Shown piece by piece: positions 34,630 to 43,572 of a DNA stretch of 64,000 nt. The stretch is from assembly GCA_001870995.2 (NCBI GenBank), contig MLAV02000002.1:447536-511535 (forward strand), written 5' to 3'. Source of the DNA: Chitinophaga sp. CB10. Lineage in GTDB: Bacteria > Bacteroidota > Bacteroidia > Chitinophagales > Chitinophagaceae. Both the position numbers and the translations under genes were made by a program. The notes under the pieces are model-generated. The model made no database searches and was not told where the DNA came from. It saw only the letters and a list, made by a program, of their open reading frames with translations. The first letter of the stretch is position 1; each line of letters begins with the position of its first letter.

Positions 34630-35238
34630 ATGTCCGAACTAACTACCATACCAGCCAACGCCACACTGGCCGAACTCCTGCAGCAAAATCCGCTGTTTGT
34701 ATTTGCCCTGAAATCGGAAGCTACCGGCGAATTTGATGACGTGAACGCCCTGTTTGTAGGCATTGGTAAAGTAAATGCGGCTTATCATCTTACCAAAGCC
34801 ATTGCCAAGCATAAGCCGGGGATTATCGTGAACCTGGGTTCTGCCGGCAGTAATACTTTCGAACGTGGTACCGTTGTTTGCTGCAACCGCTTTATTCAGC
34901 GGGATATGGATGTGCGTCCGCTGGGGTTTGCATTATACGAAACCCCGCTTTCCGGTGAGCCGCCGTTGCTGGAATACGGTATTGCCGCGCCAGGCCTGCC
35001 ACTGGGCATCTGCGGCACGGGCGATAGCTTTGAAATCGGCCATGTAACGGATGCGTATAACGTGATCGACATGGAAGCCCATCCTATTGCCTGGATTGCC
35101 AAACAGGAAAACATCCCCCTGCTTTGCCTGAAATATATTTCCGATGGGGCCGATGGCGCCGCCGCGGAAGACTGGTCCGTAGCCGTGCACCTGGCTGCAG
35201 CGGCCTTAAAACAAGCCATTGAAACCTTAAAGCAGTAG
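34630..35238 (+). CDS. Nucleoside phosphorylase-superfamily nucleosidase (MTA/SAH nucleosidase-like)
   Basis: 202 residues, a little short for the family. Motifs include VGIGKVNAAYHLTKAI, IIVNLGSAGS and VIDMEAHPIAWIAKQENIPL, the last holding the ribose-binding Met-Glu pair; LKYISDGAD supplies the catalytic Asp region. It most resembles 5'-methylthioadenosine/S-adenosylhomocysteine nucleosidases, which cleave the glycosidic bond of these by-products. The usual N-terminal IGIIGAMxEE is replaced by LFVFALKSEA, so a related nucleosidase specificity is possible. Confidence 0.8.
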   Translation: MSELTTIPANATLAELLQQNPLFVFALKSEATGEFDDVNALFVGIGKVNAAYHLTKAIAKHKPGIIVNLGSAGSNTFERGTVVCCNRFIQRDMDVRPLGFALYETPLSGEPPLLEYGIAAPGLPLGICGTGDSFEIGHVTDAYNVIDMEAHPIAWIAKQENIPLLCLKYISDGADGAAAEDWSVAVHLAAAALKQAIETLKQ

Positions 35239-35314
35239 GCTGCCAGCTATTCGGATTTGAGGCTTTTCAACGGCTGTTGGGAAGCGACCCGCCATGCCTG
35301 ACTTTATGTAAACA

Positions 35315-35348
35315 AAAAGGGCATCTCCGCAAGTAGAGATACCCTTTT
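35315..35348. terminator. Bidirectional terminator between the nucleosidase and scpB genes
   Basis: AAAAGGGCATCTC pairs with GAGATACCCTTTT (one mismatch) around CGCAAGTA. A-runs on the left and T-runs on the right let it act on both converging transcripts. Confidence 0.85.
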
Positions 35349-35377
35349 GTAATGGTTTATCCAGGCAGCCTGGTATA

Positions 35378-36622
35378 TTATTTCTTATCAAGGTCATTTT
35401 CATCTGAATCGTCTGAATCAGTGCCGGGGAAGTCATCCAGTTCATCCTGATCGTCTTCAAGACCTTGTTCTTCGTCTTCGTCGTCGTCTTCGTCTGCTTC
35501 ATCGTCCTCATCGTCTTCTTCTTCATCAAAATCTTCTTCCTCCTCCTCATCATCATCTTCATCATCTTCTTCGTCGTCTTCGTCATCATCTTCTTCTTCC
35601 TCCTCATCATCCTCTTCCTCTTCATCATTATCACGCTCATCCTCTTCCTCATCCTCGTCTGCATCTTCGTCCTCATCTGACTCCTCCTCATCATCTCCTT
35701 CCTCCCCGCCAGCTCCTTCTTCGCCATCAAAATCATCCCGGATTATTTCATCATCCGGCTCGGCCTCTTCATCTTCAGCTGCGCCTTCGCGTGGTGCTTC
35801 ATCCTGGTGGAGGAAGCTGTCGAAATGAATGATTTCATCATCCGGTTCGGCCTCTTCGTCTTCGGAGGCGGGCAGGTGTGGCTCTTCATTGGACATGAGG
35901 TGGAAATCCGAACGGGGATCGCCGGTTTGGAGGTCATCCAGCTGATGATCCGGATCGAGCAGCTCGCCATCTTCGGATACCATCATGGTATGGCCGTTAA
36001 CGACGGCTTCCGCCTGATCGCCCCGGCCGATGGTGGCGGTATCATCGTTGATGAGGGTAGGCTGTACCATATCCTCATCGAAGAGTTCTTTGAGTTTGGG
36101 CAGGTCGGCGGGAGAGTTGATGCCGAAATAGTCCATAAAGGAGCGGGAAACTGCATACAGCAGGGGTTTTCCCGGCAGGTCTTCGCTGCGGCCGCTGATC
36201 ACGATCAGTTCCTTTTCCAGGAGTTTCTGGATAGAGTAATCCGTACTTACTCCGCGGATATATTCGATTTCACCTTTGGAAATCGGCTGCCGGTAAGCGA
36301 TGATCGCGAGCGTTTCCAGCGCTGCGGTAGACAAGCGTTTCAGGAACTTGTCCCCATTCAGCTGGGCCACGGTTTGGTAATAATCCCTTTTGGTAAGAAA
36401 CTGGTAGCCACCGCCACTGCTTCTCACTTCGAACGCGTAAAACTCCGAGCTATACTTTTCTTTAATGGCTTCAATGGCGGCTTCCACCTGGTCGAGCGTA
36501 GCCCGGTCTTCCAGGAATGCCAGTGCATTGTTCAATAAATCCAGGATTTCCGGCGCGGGCAGTGGCCTGTCGGCAGCAAAAATAAGCGCTTCCACGTGCG
36601 GAATGATCTGAGATATTTCCAT
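35378..36622 (-). CDS. scpB: Segregation and condensation protein B with a very long acidic tail
   Basis: 414 residues, about twice the usual ScpB length. Residues 1-185 are the normal two winged-helix domains (IIPHVEALIFAADRPLPAPE, LSTAALETLAIIAYRQPISK, IEYIRGVSTDYSIQKLLE). The rest is an Asp/Glu-dominated tail. It contains a duplicated segment EDEEAEPDDEII at about 260 and 290, then long runs made almost only of D and E before a final DLDKK. ScpB works with ScpA and SMC in chromosome compaction. The tail is encoded by GAA/GAT/GAC-type triplets, shows as CTTC/CATC-rich sequence on the plus strand (35400-35740), and is prone to slippage. Cytoplasmic. Confidence 0.93.
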   Translation of the reverse strand: MEISQIIPHVEALIFAADRPLPAPEILDLLNNALAFLEDRATLDQVEAAIEAIKEKYSSEFYAFEVRSSGGGYQFLTKRDYYQTVAQLNGDKFLKRLSTAALETLAIIAYRQPISKGEIEYIRGVSTDYSIQKLLEKELIVISGRSEDLPGKPLLYAVSRSFMDYFGINSPADLPKLKELFDEDMVQPTLINDDTATIGRGDQAEAVVNGHTMMVSEDGELLDPDHQLDDLQTGDPRSDFHLMSNEEPHLPASEDEEAEPDDEIIHFDSFLHQDEAPREGAAEDEEAEPDDEIIRDDFDGEEGAGGEEGDDEEESDEDEDADEDEEEDERDNDEEEEDDEEEEEDDDEDDEEDDEDDDEEEEEDFDEEEDDEDDEADEDDDEDEEQGLEDDQDELDDFPGTDSDDSDENDLDKK

Positions 36623-36650
36623 AAAATTATTGTGCGGTGGCGGTTACAAG

Positions 36651-36690
36651 AAAAAGGTCAAAGACCGAAAATACCGTCTTTGACCCTTTT
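36651..36690 (-). terminator. Terminator of atpG
   Basis: GGTCAAAGAC and GTCTTTGACC pair around a 10-base loop; on the minus strand the stem is followed by TTTTTC. A CTTTT on the other side could also stop plus-strand transcripts. Confidence 0.85.
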
Positions 36691-36744
36691 CTGAAAAATT
36701 TATTATTCAGTTGCTGATAAACTTTGAATAACGCTGATATCTTA

Positions 36745-37629
36745 TTAACCGGCGAGTGCGGCAGCGCCACTAACGATCTCGGTGAGCTCGGTGGTAATAG
36801 CAGCCTGACGTGCGCGGTTGTAGGAGATTTTCAGGTTACGCAGCAATTCAGCGGCGTTTTCAGTTGCCTTATCCATGGCAGTCATACGGGCGCCGTGTTC
36901 GGACGCGTGCGAATCCAGGATTGCTTTAAAGAACTGTGTGTTCAGGATTTTAGGCATCAGCTCTGCAATCAGCACATCTTTTTCCGGTTCGAAGATATAG
37001 TCTGCTTTCAGCCCGTTATCATCCTGGTTTTCGATTTTAGCGATCGGCAGGAACTGCTCGGCCACATATTCCTGTACAGCAGCGTTTTTGAACTGGCTGT
37101 ACACAATTTCCACCGCATCGTAGGTGCCATCAATAAAGCCAGCCATTGCTACTTCAGCCGCTTCTTTCACGTGATCGAAAGTCAGATTGCCAAACATCTG
37201 CCAGAAACGGCTATCTACTTTATAACCGTTATTCAGGAAGTGCTCATAACCTTTCTTACCGATAGGCATGATTTCAACATTTCCTTTCTCAAATTGTTCA
37301 GCGTACTTCTCACGAATGGTACGTTTTGCCGCTTTGATCAGGTTGGAGTTGAAAGCGCCGCACAGACCCCTGTCGGAAGTAATTACAACGATCAGCACCT
37401 TTTCAATCTCACGTTGAGCCGCCAGCGGAGTGTTGATGTTACCCTCGCTGTTGGTTACAATATTTTGTAACATTTCCTGCAGTTTCAGTGCATAGGGGCG
37501 CATTAATAAAATGGCATCCTGGGCACGTTTCAACTTCGCAGCACTTACCATTTTCATGGCTTTGGTGATCTGCTGACCAGATTGAATGGATTTGATTCGG
37601 TTACGAACTTCTTTAAGTTGTCCGGACAT
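36745..37629 (-). CDS. atpG: ATP synthase F1 gamma subunit
   Basis: 294 residues. The N-terminal helix KEVRNRIKSIQSGQQITKAM with KMVSAAKLKRAQ and the C-terminal helix RMTAMDKATENAAELLRNL are the two halves of the rotating central shaft. The Rossmann-like middle is present (LIVVITSDRGLCGAFNSNLI... type). Gamma connects the catalytic hexamer to the c-ring. It is normally encoded directly after atpA; here the upstream gene is an unrelated DJ-1 family protein, so atpG stands apart from the rest of the atp genes, which are not in this window. It has its own terminator. Confidence 0.96.
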   Translation of the reverse strand: MSGQLKEVRNRIKSIQSGQQITKAMKMVSAAKLKRAQDAILLMRPYALKLQEMLQNIVTNSEGNINTPLAAQREIEKVLIVVITSDRGLCGAFNSNLIKAAKRTIREKYAEQFEKGNVEIMPIGKKGYEHFLNNGYKVDSRFWQMFGNLTFDHVKEAAEVAMAGFIDGTYDAVEIVYSQFKNAAVQEYVAEQFLPIAKIENQDDNGLKADYIFEPEKDVLIAELMPKILNTQFFKAILDSHASEHGARMTAMDKATENAAELLRNLKISYNRARQAAITTELTEIVSGAAALAG

Positions 37630-37791
37630 ATAATTAAAATCAATTACGAATTACAAATGAATAAATTCAGGCTCAACCCCCGAATTTGGCTGCAAAGGTA
37701 AGCATTGCAACCTTAATTTGAAAATCCGTAAAGAGATTATTTAAATTTTATTTACGCTATTGAAAACCAGCGTTTTGCAAATAAAATTTTA

Positions 37792-38373
37792 TTAAAGGGT
37801 GATGGTTGTACCGAGGACCTGTAAAAATGCTGCGATCCAGGTATGATGCGCCGGCCAGGCGGGCGCTGTGACCAGCTTCCCGTCGACCACCGTTTCCGTT
37901 ACATTCACATTCACGTAAGTACCCCCTGCCGCCGTTACTTCCGGCGCTACGGCCGGGTAGGCAGTGAGCTTGCGGCCACGTACCACGTCCGCCGCTGTCA
38001 GTATCTGTATCCCGTGGCATACGGCCGCCACCGGTTTATCGTTCGTAAAAAAGTGCTTCACCAGCTCCAGGACGTTTTTGTTCAGGCGCAGGTACTCCGG
38101 CGCGCGCCCGCCGGCAATCACCAGTGCGTCATAATCGCTCCCGGCTACGTCATTAAACGTCGCATTCAGCACAAACCCGTGCCCCGGCTTCTCACTGTAC
38201 GTCTGGTCCCCTTCAAAATCGTGTATCGCCGTTTTAATCTTGTCGCCAGCCGCCTTATCCGGGCAAACGGCATGTACTTCATGCCCTACCATTTGCAGCA
38301 TCTGGAAAGGTACCATTGTTTCATAATCCTCTGCATAGTCGCCGGTAAGCAGCAATATTTTCTTTTGTGCCAT
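37792..38373 (-). CDS. DJ-1/PfpI family protein
   Basis: 193 residues. The fold's hallmarks are the N-terminal KKILLLTGDYAEDYETMVPF with the conserved Glu, the YDALVIAGGRAPEYLR strand-loop and the nucleophile elbow AVCHGIQIL with the catalytic Cys. PfpI-type members act as stress-related amidases, proteases or glyoxalase/deglycase enzymes; the exact reaction cannot be read from sequence. Cytoplasmic. It is followed 160 bases later by atpG on the same strand. Confidence 0.9.
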   Translation of the reverse strand: MAQKKILLLTGDYAEDYETMVPFQMLQMVGHEVHAVCPDKAAGDKIKTAIHDFEGDQTYSEKPGHGFVLNATFNDVAGSDYDALVIAGGRAPEYLRLNKNVLELVKHFFTNDKPVAAVCHGIQILTAADVVRGRKLTAYPAVAPEVTAAGGTYVNVNVTETVVDGKLVTAPAWPAHHTWIAAFLQVLGTTITL

Positions 38374-38492
38374 GGTTATCGAGTTTTTTTAGGATTTTTA
38401 AAATGACCTTCTGAAGATAGTAAATTTCGCCCAGCCGATTTTCCGTTCAGCAGGAGATTTAACATCTTTATAAAAAAGCAGGATGCAATCGG

Positions 38493-38522
38493 TTGTATAA
38501 ATCAGGATCATTTTATATTTTG
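38493..38522 (+). promoter_or_regulatory. Promoter of the two-domain DUF1080 gene
   Basis: TTG at 38493 and TATATTTTG at 38514 approximate the -33/-7 pair with about 18-bp spacing; the -7 box has one extra base compared with TAnnTTTG. The ATG is 24 bases downstream. Confidence 0.4.
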
Positions 38523-38545
38523 GGTCTCTTATTCCAGTATTAGTT

Positions 38546-39922
38546 ATGAAAAAGATACTACTTGTATGTGGCAGTGTATTCCTGATGTCGGGAGCGCTGC
38601 AGGCTCAGAAAGCCTCGAAATCCGGATGGCAGGACCTCTTTAACGGAAAGGATCTCAAAGGCTGGAAACAGCTGGGTGGTAAGGCTATTTACACCGCGCG
38701 CAACGGTGAAATCGTTGGTACCACGGTGGTGAATACCCCGAATTCTTTCCTGGCCACTGAAAAAGATTATGGCGATTTCATCCTTGAGCTGGAATTTAAG
38801 CTGGACAAGGAATTTAATTCCGGTATCCAGTTCCGTAGCCAGAGCCGCCCGGATTACCAGAATGGCCGCGTTTTCGGCTACCAGATGGAAATTGACCCAT
38901 CCGACCGTAAATGGAGCGGGGGCATTTATGAAGAGGGACGCCGCGGATGGCAGTACCCGATGGAATACAATCCCGGCGGACAGAATGCCTTTAAAAAGAA
39001 CGATTGGAACAAATACCGGATTGAGTGCCGCGGCAACGAAATCCGTACCTGGGTAAACGGCGTGGCCACCGCCCACCTCGTGGATACCGCCCTGCCCAAA
39101 GGCTTTATTGCCCTGCAGGTACACTCCATCGGTAAGGACGGCGCCGATGCCGGTAAGGATATCAGGTGGCGTAATGTACGTATCATCGAAAACCCTTCTC
39201 CTTCCCAATACTCCCCGTATGATAACATCTACGTGGTGAACAACGTGGTAAACACCGTATCTGCCCAGCAGAAAAAAAATGGCTTCCAGCTCCTCTGGGA
39301 CGGGAAGACCACCAAAGGCTGGAGAGGCTATAACCAGAAAGGATTCCCGGATAAAGGGTGGACTTATAACGACGGCACCCTCACCATCCACAGCAGCAAT
39401 GGCGACGAAATGGGCAGCGGCGGCGATATCGTGACCGAAAAGGAATACAGCGCTTTTGAACTGGAATTTGAATTTAAACTGACCAAAGGAGCCAACTCCG
39501 GGGTGAAATATTTCGTAAAGGAATCATACGACACCAAAGGTAAATCTGCCATCGGGCTGGAATACCAGGTACTGGACGACGAAACCCATCCTGACGCTAA
39601 ATTGGGAAGGGACGGAAACCGCACCCTGGCGTCACTTTACGATCTCATGACAAGAAAACAGGAAAAACGTGCCATCCTACCCATTGGAGAATGGAACAAA
39701 GGTCGTATAATTGTGTATCCAAATAACCACGTTGAGCATTGGCTGAACGGTTTTAAGGTGCTGGAATATGAAAGAGGCTCCCAGGAATTTAAAGACCTGG
39801 TAGCTATCAGCAAATACAAAAATTGGAATAACTTTGGGTTGTGGCCGGAAGGCCGCCTTCTCCTCCAGGATCACGGTAACGAAGTATCCTACAGGAGCAT
39901 CCGGATAAAAACACTCAAATAA
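38546..39922 (+). CDS. Two-domain DUF1080 secreted protein
   Basis: 458 residues with a signal peptide (VCGSVFLMSGALQAQ). Two DUF1080 domains in tandem: about 28-215 (WQDLFNGKDLKGWKQLGG, SGIQFRSQSRPDYQN) and about 248-457 (FQLLWDGKTTKGWRGYNQKG, SGVKYFVKESYDT, VEHWLNGFKVLEYERG). This is a frequent architecture for putative glycan-binding or 3-keto-sugar hydrolases in Bacteroidota. Monocistronic with a strong terminator. Its domain resembles the single-domain protein at 33.2 kb, so the two may act on related sugars. Confidence 0.92.
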   Translation: MKKILLVCGSVFLMSGALQAQKASKSGWQDLFNGKDLKGWKQLGGKAIYTARNGEIVGTTVVNTPNSFLATEKDYGDFILELEFKLDKEFNSGIQFRSQSRPDYQNGRVFGYQMEIDPSDRKWSGGIYEEGRRGWQYPMEYNPGGQNAFKKNDWNKYRIECRGNEIRTWVNGVATAHLVDTALPKGFIALQVHSIGKDGADAGKDIRWRNVRIIENPSPSQYSPYDNIYVVNNVVNTVSAQQKKNGFQLLWDGKTTKGWRGYNQKGFPDKGWTYNDGTLTIHSSNGDEMGSGGDIVTEKEYSAFELEFEFKLTKGANSGVKYFVKESYDTKGKSAIGLEYQVLDDETHPDAKLGRDGNRTLASLYDLMTRKQEKRAILPIGEWNKGRIIVYPNNHVEHWLNGFKVLEYERGSQEFKDLVAISKYKNWNNFGLWPEGRLLLQDHGNEVSYRSIRIKTLK

Positions 39923-39962
39923 AAATATTTATCTTTTTTTTCATTGTTCACTGTTCTAAATA

Positions 39963-39996
39963 AGCATTCCGATTCTTCGGAATGCTTTCTTTTTTT
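39963..39996 (+). terminator. Terminator of the two-domain DUF1080 gene
   Basis: AGCATTCCGA and TCGGAATGCT form a perfect 10-bp stem with loop TTCT, followed by TTCTTTTTTT. Confidence 0.92.
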
Positions 39997-40027
39997 AGTT
40001 AGATTTATTCCCGTCTAAATACAACTT

Positions 40028-41800
40028 ATGCTCCTATCCAAGTACAAGGCAGGCCTCATCGCCCTTGCCCTGCTATGCGCCGCCGCCTGTAAGCGCGCCA
40101 GCCGGGAGGAAACGGCCGCCAAACTAAAAGACATCGCCGGCCGCTATTATGAGGAAAACATGGCCTTAAATCCTATTCAGTCTACCTTCAACGGAGAAGA
40201 TAAATACAACGGCGAACTCGCCATCGACATCAGCGATGAATGGCGGCGCCGGGCTGATTCCTTTTGCCAGCGTTATCAAAAGGAGCTGGCGGAAGTGGAT
40301 ACTTCCGTACTCAGCAGCAACGACCGCATTACGTACGAAATGCTGCACCGGGAGCTGGCCATCACCCGGGAGGGCTTTACCTTTCACGATAACCTGATGC
40401 CGGTACAACAATTTACCTGCCTGCCGCTTACCCTGGCGCAGTTAGGCTCCGGCAGCGCCGCGCAACCGTTTAAATCCCTGAAGGACTATCAAAATTTCAT
40501 ACGCCGCATGCAGCGCTTCGCGGTATGGACGGATACGGCTATAGCGAATATGAAACGGGGCATGGCCACCGGGTATGTGCTGCCGCAGGCGCTGGTAACG
40601 AAGACTATCCCGCAGATGGCGGCGCTGGCCGTGAAGGATTCTTCCAACATTTACTTTGCGCCGCTCAAAGCCATTCCGGATTCCATCGCCGGCACGGACC
40701 GAGCGCAGCTGGTGTTGGATTATACGGCTGCTGTAAATAACTACATCATTCCTTCCTACGCCAAACTGCAACAGTTCCTGGAAACCGAATACCTGCCCAA
40801 AGCCCGTACTACCAGCGGCATCAGCGCGCTGCCAGACGGTAAGGCTTATTATAACTACCTTATAAAATACTGGACCACCACCGCCAAAACCCCGGATGAA
40901 ATTTTTGCGCTGGGGCAGCAGGAGGTAGCGAGGATCCGCGGGGAAATGGAGCAGATCAAGAGCGGCGCCGGGTTCCAGGGCGACCTCCCCGCGTTCTTTG
41001 CATTCGTAAGGAATGACAAGCAATTCCGCATCTTCCAGACGCCGCAGGCCATCCTGGATTCCTTCAGGGCGATTGAAAATAAAATTATGCCAGGGGTGAA
41101 GAAGATGTACGGCCACCTGCCTAAAACAAAATTCGAAATACGGCAGACGGAAGCCTTCCGCGCCGCCTCTGCCAGCGCGGAATACCAGCCAGGCAGCCCG
41201 GATGGCAGCCGGCCGGGCGTATTCTACGTACCCATCCTCGATGCAACGACATTCAACTATACCGGCATGGAATGCCTCTTCTTACATGAAGCGATTCCCG
41301 GTCATCACTTCCAGTTTTCGCTGCAACAGGAAAATGATTCCCTGCCTAAGTTCCGCCGCTTTGCGTGGATCGGCTCCTATGGCGAAGGATACGCGTTGTA
41401 TTGCGAAAGCCTGGGTAAAGAGCTGGGCCTGTACACTAATCCGTATATGTACTTTGGCCGGCTCAGCGACGAGATACACCGCGCTATTCGTTTAGTCGTA
41501 GACGTTGGGCTCCATACCAAGGGCTGGACCCGCGAACAGGCGATCAAATACATGCTGGATAACGAGCCGCTTTCCGAAATGGAGGCAACCGCTGAAATCG
41601 AGCGCTACATGGCGATTCCGGGGCAGGCGCTATCCTACAAAATCGGGGAGATCAGGATCCGGGAGCTGCGCAACAAATACACAAAGGAATTGGGAAATAA
41701 GTTCCGGTTATCTTCTTTCCACGATGCACTGTTGCAGGATGGATGCCTGCCACTCCAGGTCCTGGACCTGAAAATGGAACGGTGGGCCCATGGAATTTAA
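40028..41800 (+). CDS. DUF885 family lipoprotein (putative metallopeptidase-like)
   Basis: 590 residues with a lipoprotein signal (IALALLCAAACKRAS, lipid Cys21). The family's helical body is followed by the conserved FLHEAIPGHHFQ segment at about 418-430, whose HExxxxH-like residues suggest a metal site, and later GYALYCESLGKELGLY and RAIRLVVDVGLHTKGWTREQ. DUF885 proteins resemble M2/M3-type helical metallopeptidases; activity has rarely been tested. Likely anchored in the outer membrane facing the periplasm. Single gene. Confidence 0.9.
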   Translation: MLLSKYKAGLIALALLCAAACKRASREETAAKLKDIAGRYYEENMALNPIQSTFNGEDKYNGELAIDISDEWRRRADSFCQRYQKELAEVDTSVLSSNDRITYEMLHRELAITREGFTFHDNLMPVQQFTCLPLTLAQLGSGSAAQPFKSLKDYQNFIRRMQRFAVWTDTAIANMKRGMATGYVLPQALVTKTIPQMAALAVKDSSNIYFAPLKAIPDSIAGTDRAQLVLDYTAAVNNYIIPSYAKLQQFLETEYLPKARTTSGISALPDGKAYYNYLIKYWTTTAKTPDEIFALGQQEVARIRGEMEQIKSGAGFQGDLPAFFAFVRNDKQFRIFQTPQAILDSFRAIENKIMPGVKKMYGHLPKTKFEIRQTEAFRAASASAEYQPGSPDGSRPGVFYVPILDATTFNYTGMECLFLHEAIPGHHFQFSLQQENDSLPKFRRFAWIGSYGEGYALYCESLGKELGLYTNPYMYFGRLSDEIHRAIRLVVDVGLHTKGWTREQAIKYMLDNEPLSEMEATAEIERYMAIPGQALSYKIGEIRIRELRNKYTKELGNKFRLSSFHDALLQDGCLPLQVLDLKMERWAHGI

Positions 41801-41920
41801 CAGAATTTTAGATAAAGCGAGGACGGGAAATTTTGCCGGACGCGGCATTAGATCTTTCTACAAATCAATAACTTACAACAGCAAAAACGTTTAACCTTTA
41901 ACGGTTGGTGTAGCAATTAC

Positions 41921-41937
41921 TGGCATTCGTTTGGTAT
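41921..41937 (+). promoter_or_regulatory. -24/-12-like (sigma-54 type) promoter of the Arg/Asp-tailed paralog
   Basis: TGGCATTCGTTTGGTAT approximates TGGCAC-N5-TTGCA with GG and GT at the -24/-12 spacing of 12 bases. The -12 element lies 27 bases before the ATG, the same as in front of the paralog at 43613, and the following AAGT is also shared. Confidence 0.45.
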
Positions 41938-41960
41938 TAAGTAAGTCAAACCGAAAGCAT

Positions 41961-42563
41961 ATGAAGAAGGCAACAATTTTACTTATAGCAGCAATGATAG
42001 CAGGAGTGAGCATCAATAAAAGTTTTGCCCAGGTGCGAGTGAATATAAACATTGGCAGCCAGCCGTTATGGGGCCCTGTAGGGTATGACTATGTGCAGTA
42101 TTATTACATTCCGGATGCGGATGCCTATTACGATGTAGCTGCGCAGCAGTTCATTTACCTGGAACGTAACAGGTGGGTGTATGGCCCGGCCTTACCGGCT
42201 TACTACCATTGCGACATCGACCGGTGTTACAAGGTGGTGGTAAATGAGCGGGATCCTTTCCGCCGCGCCGATTATTACCGCAATACCTACGGCAGGTACC
42301 GGGGTTATTACGACAGGCAGCCGCTGATCCGCAACACGAGGGACGTGCGTTATGTGCAGGTGCGCCGGGATTACCGGGATAACGACAGACGTTATTACGG
42401 AGATGACCGCAACAACAGCAGCTGGCGCATCAACCCCGGCAGGGATAACCGGGACGACCGCCGCGACAGATGGGATGATGACCGTAACAGGTGGAATGAC
42501 CGCCGCGACAGAAGGGATTTTGACCGCAGGGACAGGGATCATGACCGTCGCAGGGATAAATAA
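41961..42563 (+). CDS. Secreted protein with conserved core and Arg/Asp-rich tail (paralog A)
   Basis: 200 residues from ATG 41961 (MKKATILLIAAMIAG); a TTG at 41931 is in frame but would overlap the promoter. Signal peptide to about 24 (SINKSFAQ). The core of about 100 residues begins with NINIGSQPLWGPVGYDYVQY and is dominated by Tyr (PDADAYYDV, FIYLERNRWVYG, RCYKVVVNERDPFRRADYY). The last 65 residues are almost only Arg and Asp with some Asn, Trp and Tyr (RDNRDDRRDRWDDDRNRWND). I do not know a function for the core; it occurs again at 43613 with a different tail. Expected in the periplasm or outside. Confidence 0.85.
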   Translation: MKKATILLIAAMIAGVSINKSFAQVRVNINIGSQPLWGPVGYDYVQYYYIPDADAYYDVAAQQFIYLERNRWVYGPALPAYYHCDIDRCYKVVVNERDPFRRADYYRNTYGRYRGYYDRQPLIRNTRDVRYVQVRRDYRDNDRRYYGDDRNNSSWRINPGRDNRDDRRDRWDDDRNRWNDRRDRRDFDRRDRDHDRRRDK

Positions 42564-42589
42564 AAAAGTACCATGCTGACATAAACAGT

Positions 42590-42619
42590 AAAAGCCGCCT
42601 CCAACCGGAAGCGGCTTTT
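42590..42619. terminator. Bidirectional terminator between paralog A and the DUF4382 gene
   Basis: AAAAGCCGC and GCGGCTTTT pair around a 12-base loop; A and T runs flank it, so it can serve both converging genes. Confidence 0.85.
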
Positions 42620-42646
42620 CTGTTTTTTATCGTTTATGCATTATGG

Positions 42647-43434
42647 TTAGTGGAGGGTCACAGTGCCAACGGTGGTCACTTTTCCTACAGTCACATTTAC
42701 ATTGAGCAGGGTGGTATCTTTCAGGATGCCATTGCCGGCTACGGCTACGTTGTAGGCGCCTGCGTTCAGACCAGCTACGAGGAATGCGCCGGTAGCGTCA
42801 GGAATGGCGGCAGCCACGGTATCTGTATTCTGTAAGATGAAAACGCCTTTGGAGGATAATGGCGGCAGCACGATACCTGCGATGGAACCGCTGGTAGCTT
42901 CCGTATAAGTGCGGATAACCGGTTTCAGGATGTATTTGCCGTTGCCGGTCGTTACAACTGACCTGTTAGCGTCAAAATCCAGCCAGAGGCGGTATTCCAC
43001 GCCGGCAACCAGGTCGGCGTTTACGTTCAGTTTCAGGCCGGATTGCTGTGCGGAAGGCGTTTCCAGCGGATAGGTGTTAGCGCCGATTACTACGCTGTTG
43101 TTGCTGCCAAGTACGAGGCGAACCTGTGAAATTTTACCGGCAGGAATATCATAGGAAGCAAGCAGGGTATCAATGCCATTGGCGAAGTCGAGCAGGTTAT
43201 AAACGCCCGGTTTGATCATGTGGAGGGAGACCCAGCCTTTAGCGGTATCTGTAGTGGTGTTCACCATTACGTCCTGGATATCCACATTCACTTTGTCGTA
43301 AGGAGAAGGCGCATCGGTAAGATATACGCTGAATTTTGATGTGCCTGATTTGGTATCCTCATTTTTTGAGCAGGAGGAAAACAATAGAACAGTTGCGGCG
43401 AGGCCGTCAGCGCGGCCGTGATTCGATTTCTCAT
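42647..43434 (-). CDS. DUF4382 lipoprotein with an apparent frameshift in the signal peptide
   Basis: The long frame (245 residues from a TTG at 43384) begins LFSSCSKNED, a perfect lipobox but with no proper start and hardly any signal helix. Upstream the same frame continues LAATVLLFSSC, while a normal N-terminus, ATG 43434 MRNRITAALTA, lies in another frame. Joining the two would give a typical lipoprotein signal, so one base appears to be missing between about 43395 and 43405. The mature protein has the DUF4382 pattern (KFSVYLTDAPSPYDKVNVDI, LLDFANGIDTLLASYDIPAG, YILKPVIRTYTE) and a C-terminal carboxypeptidase-like sandwich. Either a real frameshift mutation or a sequence error. Confidence 0.75.
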
Positions 43435-43492
43435 GTGTACGGTTAATTTTTTAATAATTTTAACAAAATGTATGCCCCTTTTACATGGCGAA

Positions 43493-43500
43493 CAAATTTA
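43493..43500 (-). promoter_or_regulatory. -7 promoter box of the DUF4382 gene
   Basis: The minus strand reads TAAATTTG, an exact TAnnTTTG, 59 bases before the ATG at 43434. Its presence supports 43434 as the original start. No clear -33 element. Confidence 0.4.
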
Positions 43501-43572
43501 ATATAAAACTATCTTCTTTCCATATAACATTAAAATTCATGTTCATGCATGGCTTATCCGGGGGTAAATGGC

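Noticed and set aside
35465..35680. 71-codon ORF of almost only Phe, Val, Ile and Leu
   Set aside because: It is the complement of the Asp/Glu tail of scpB and not a membrane peptide.
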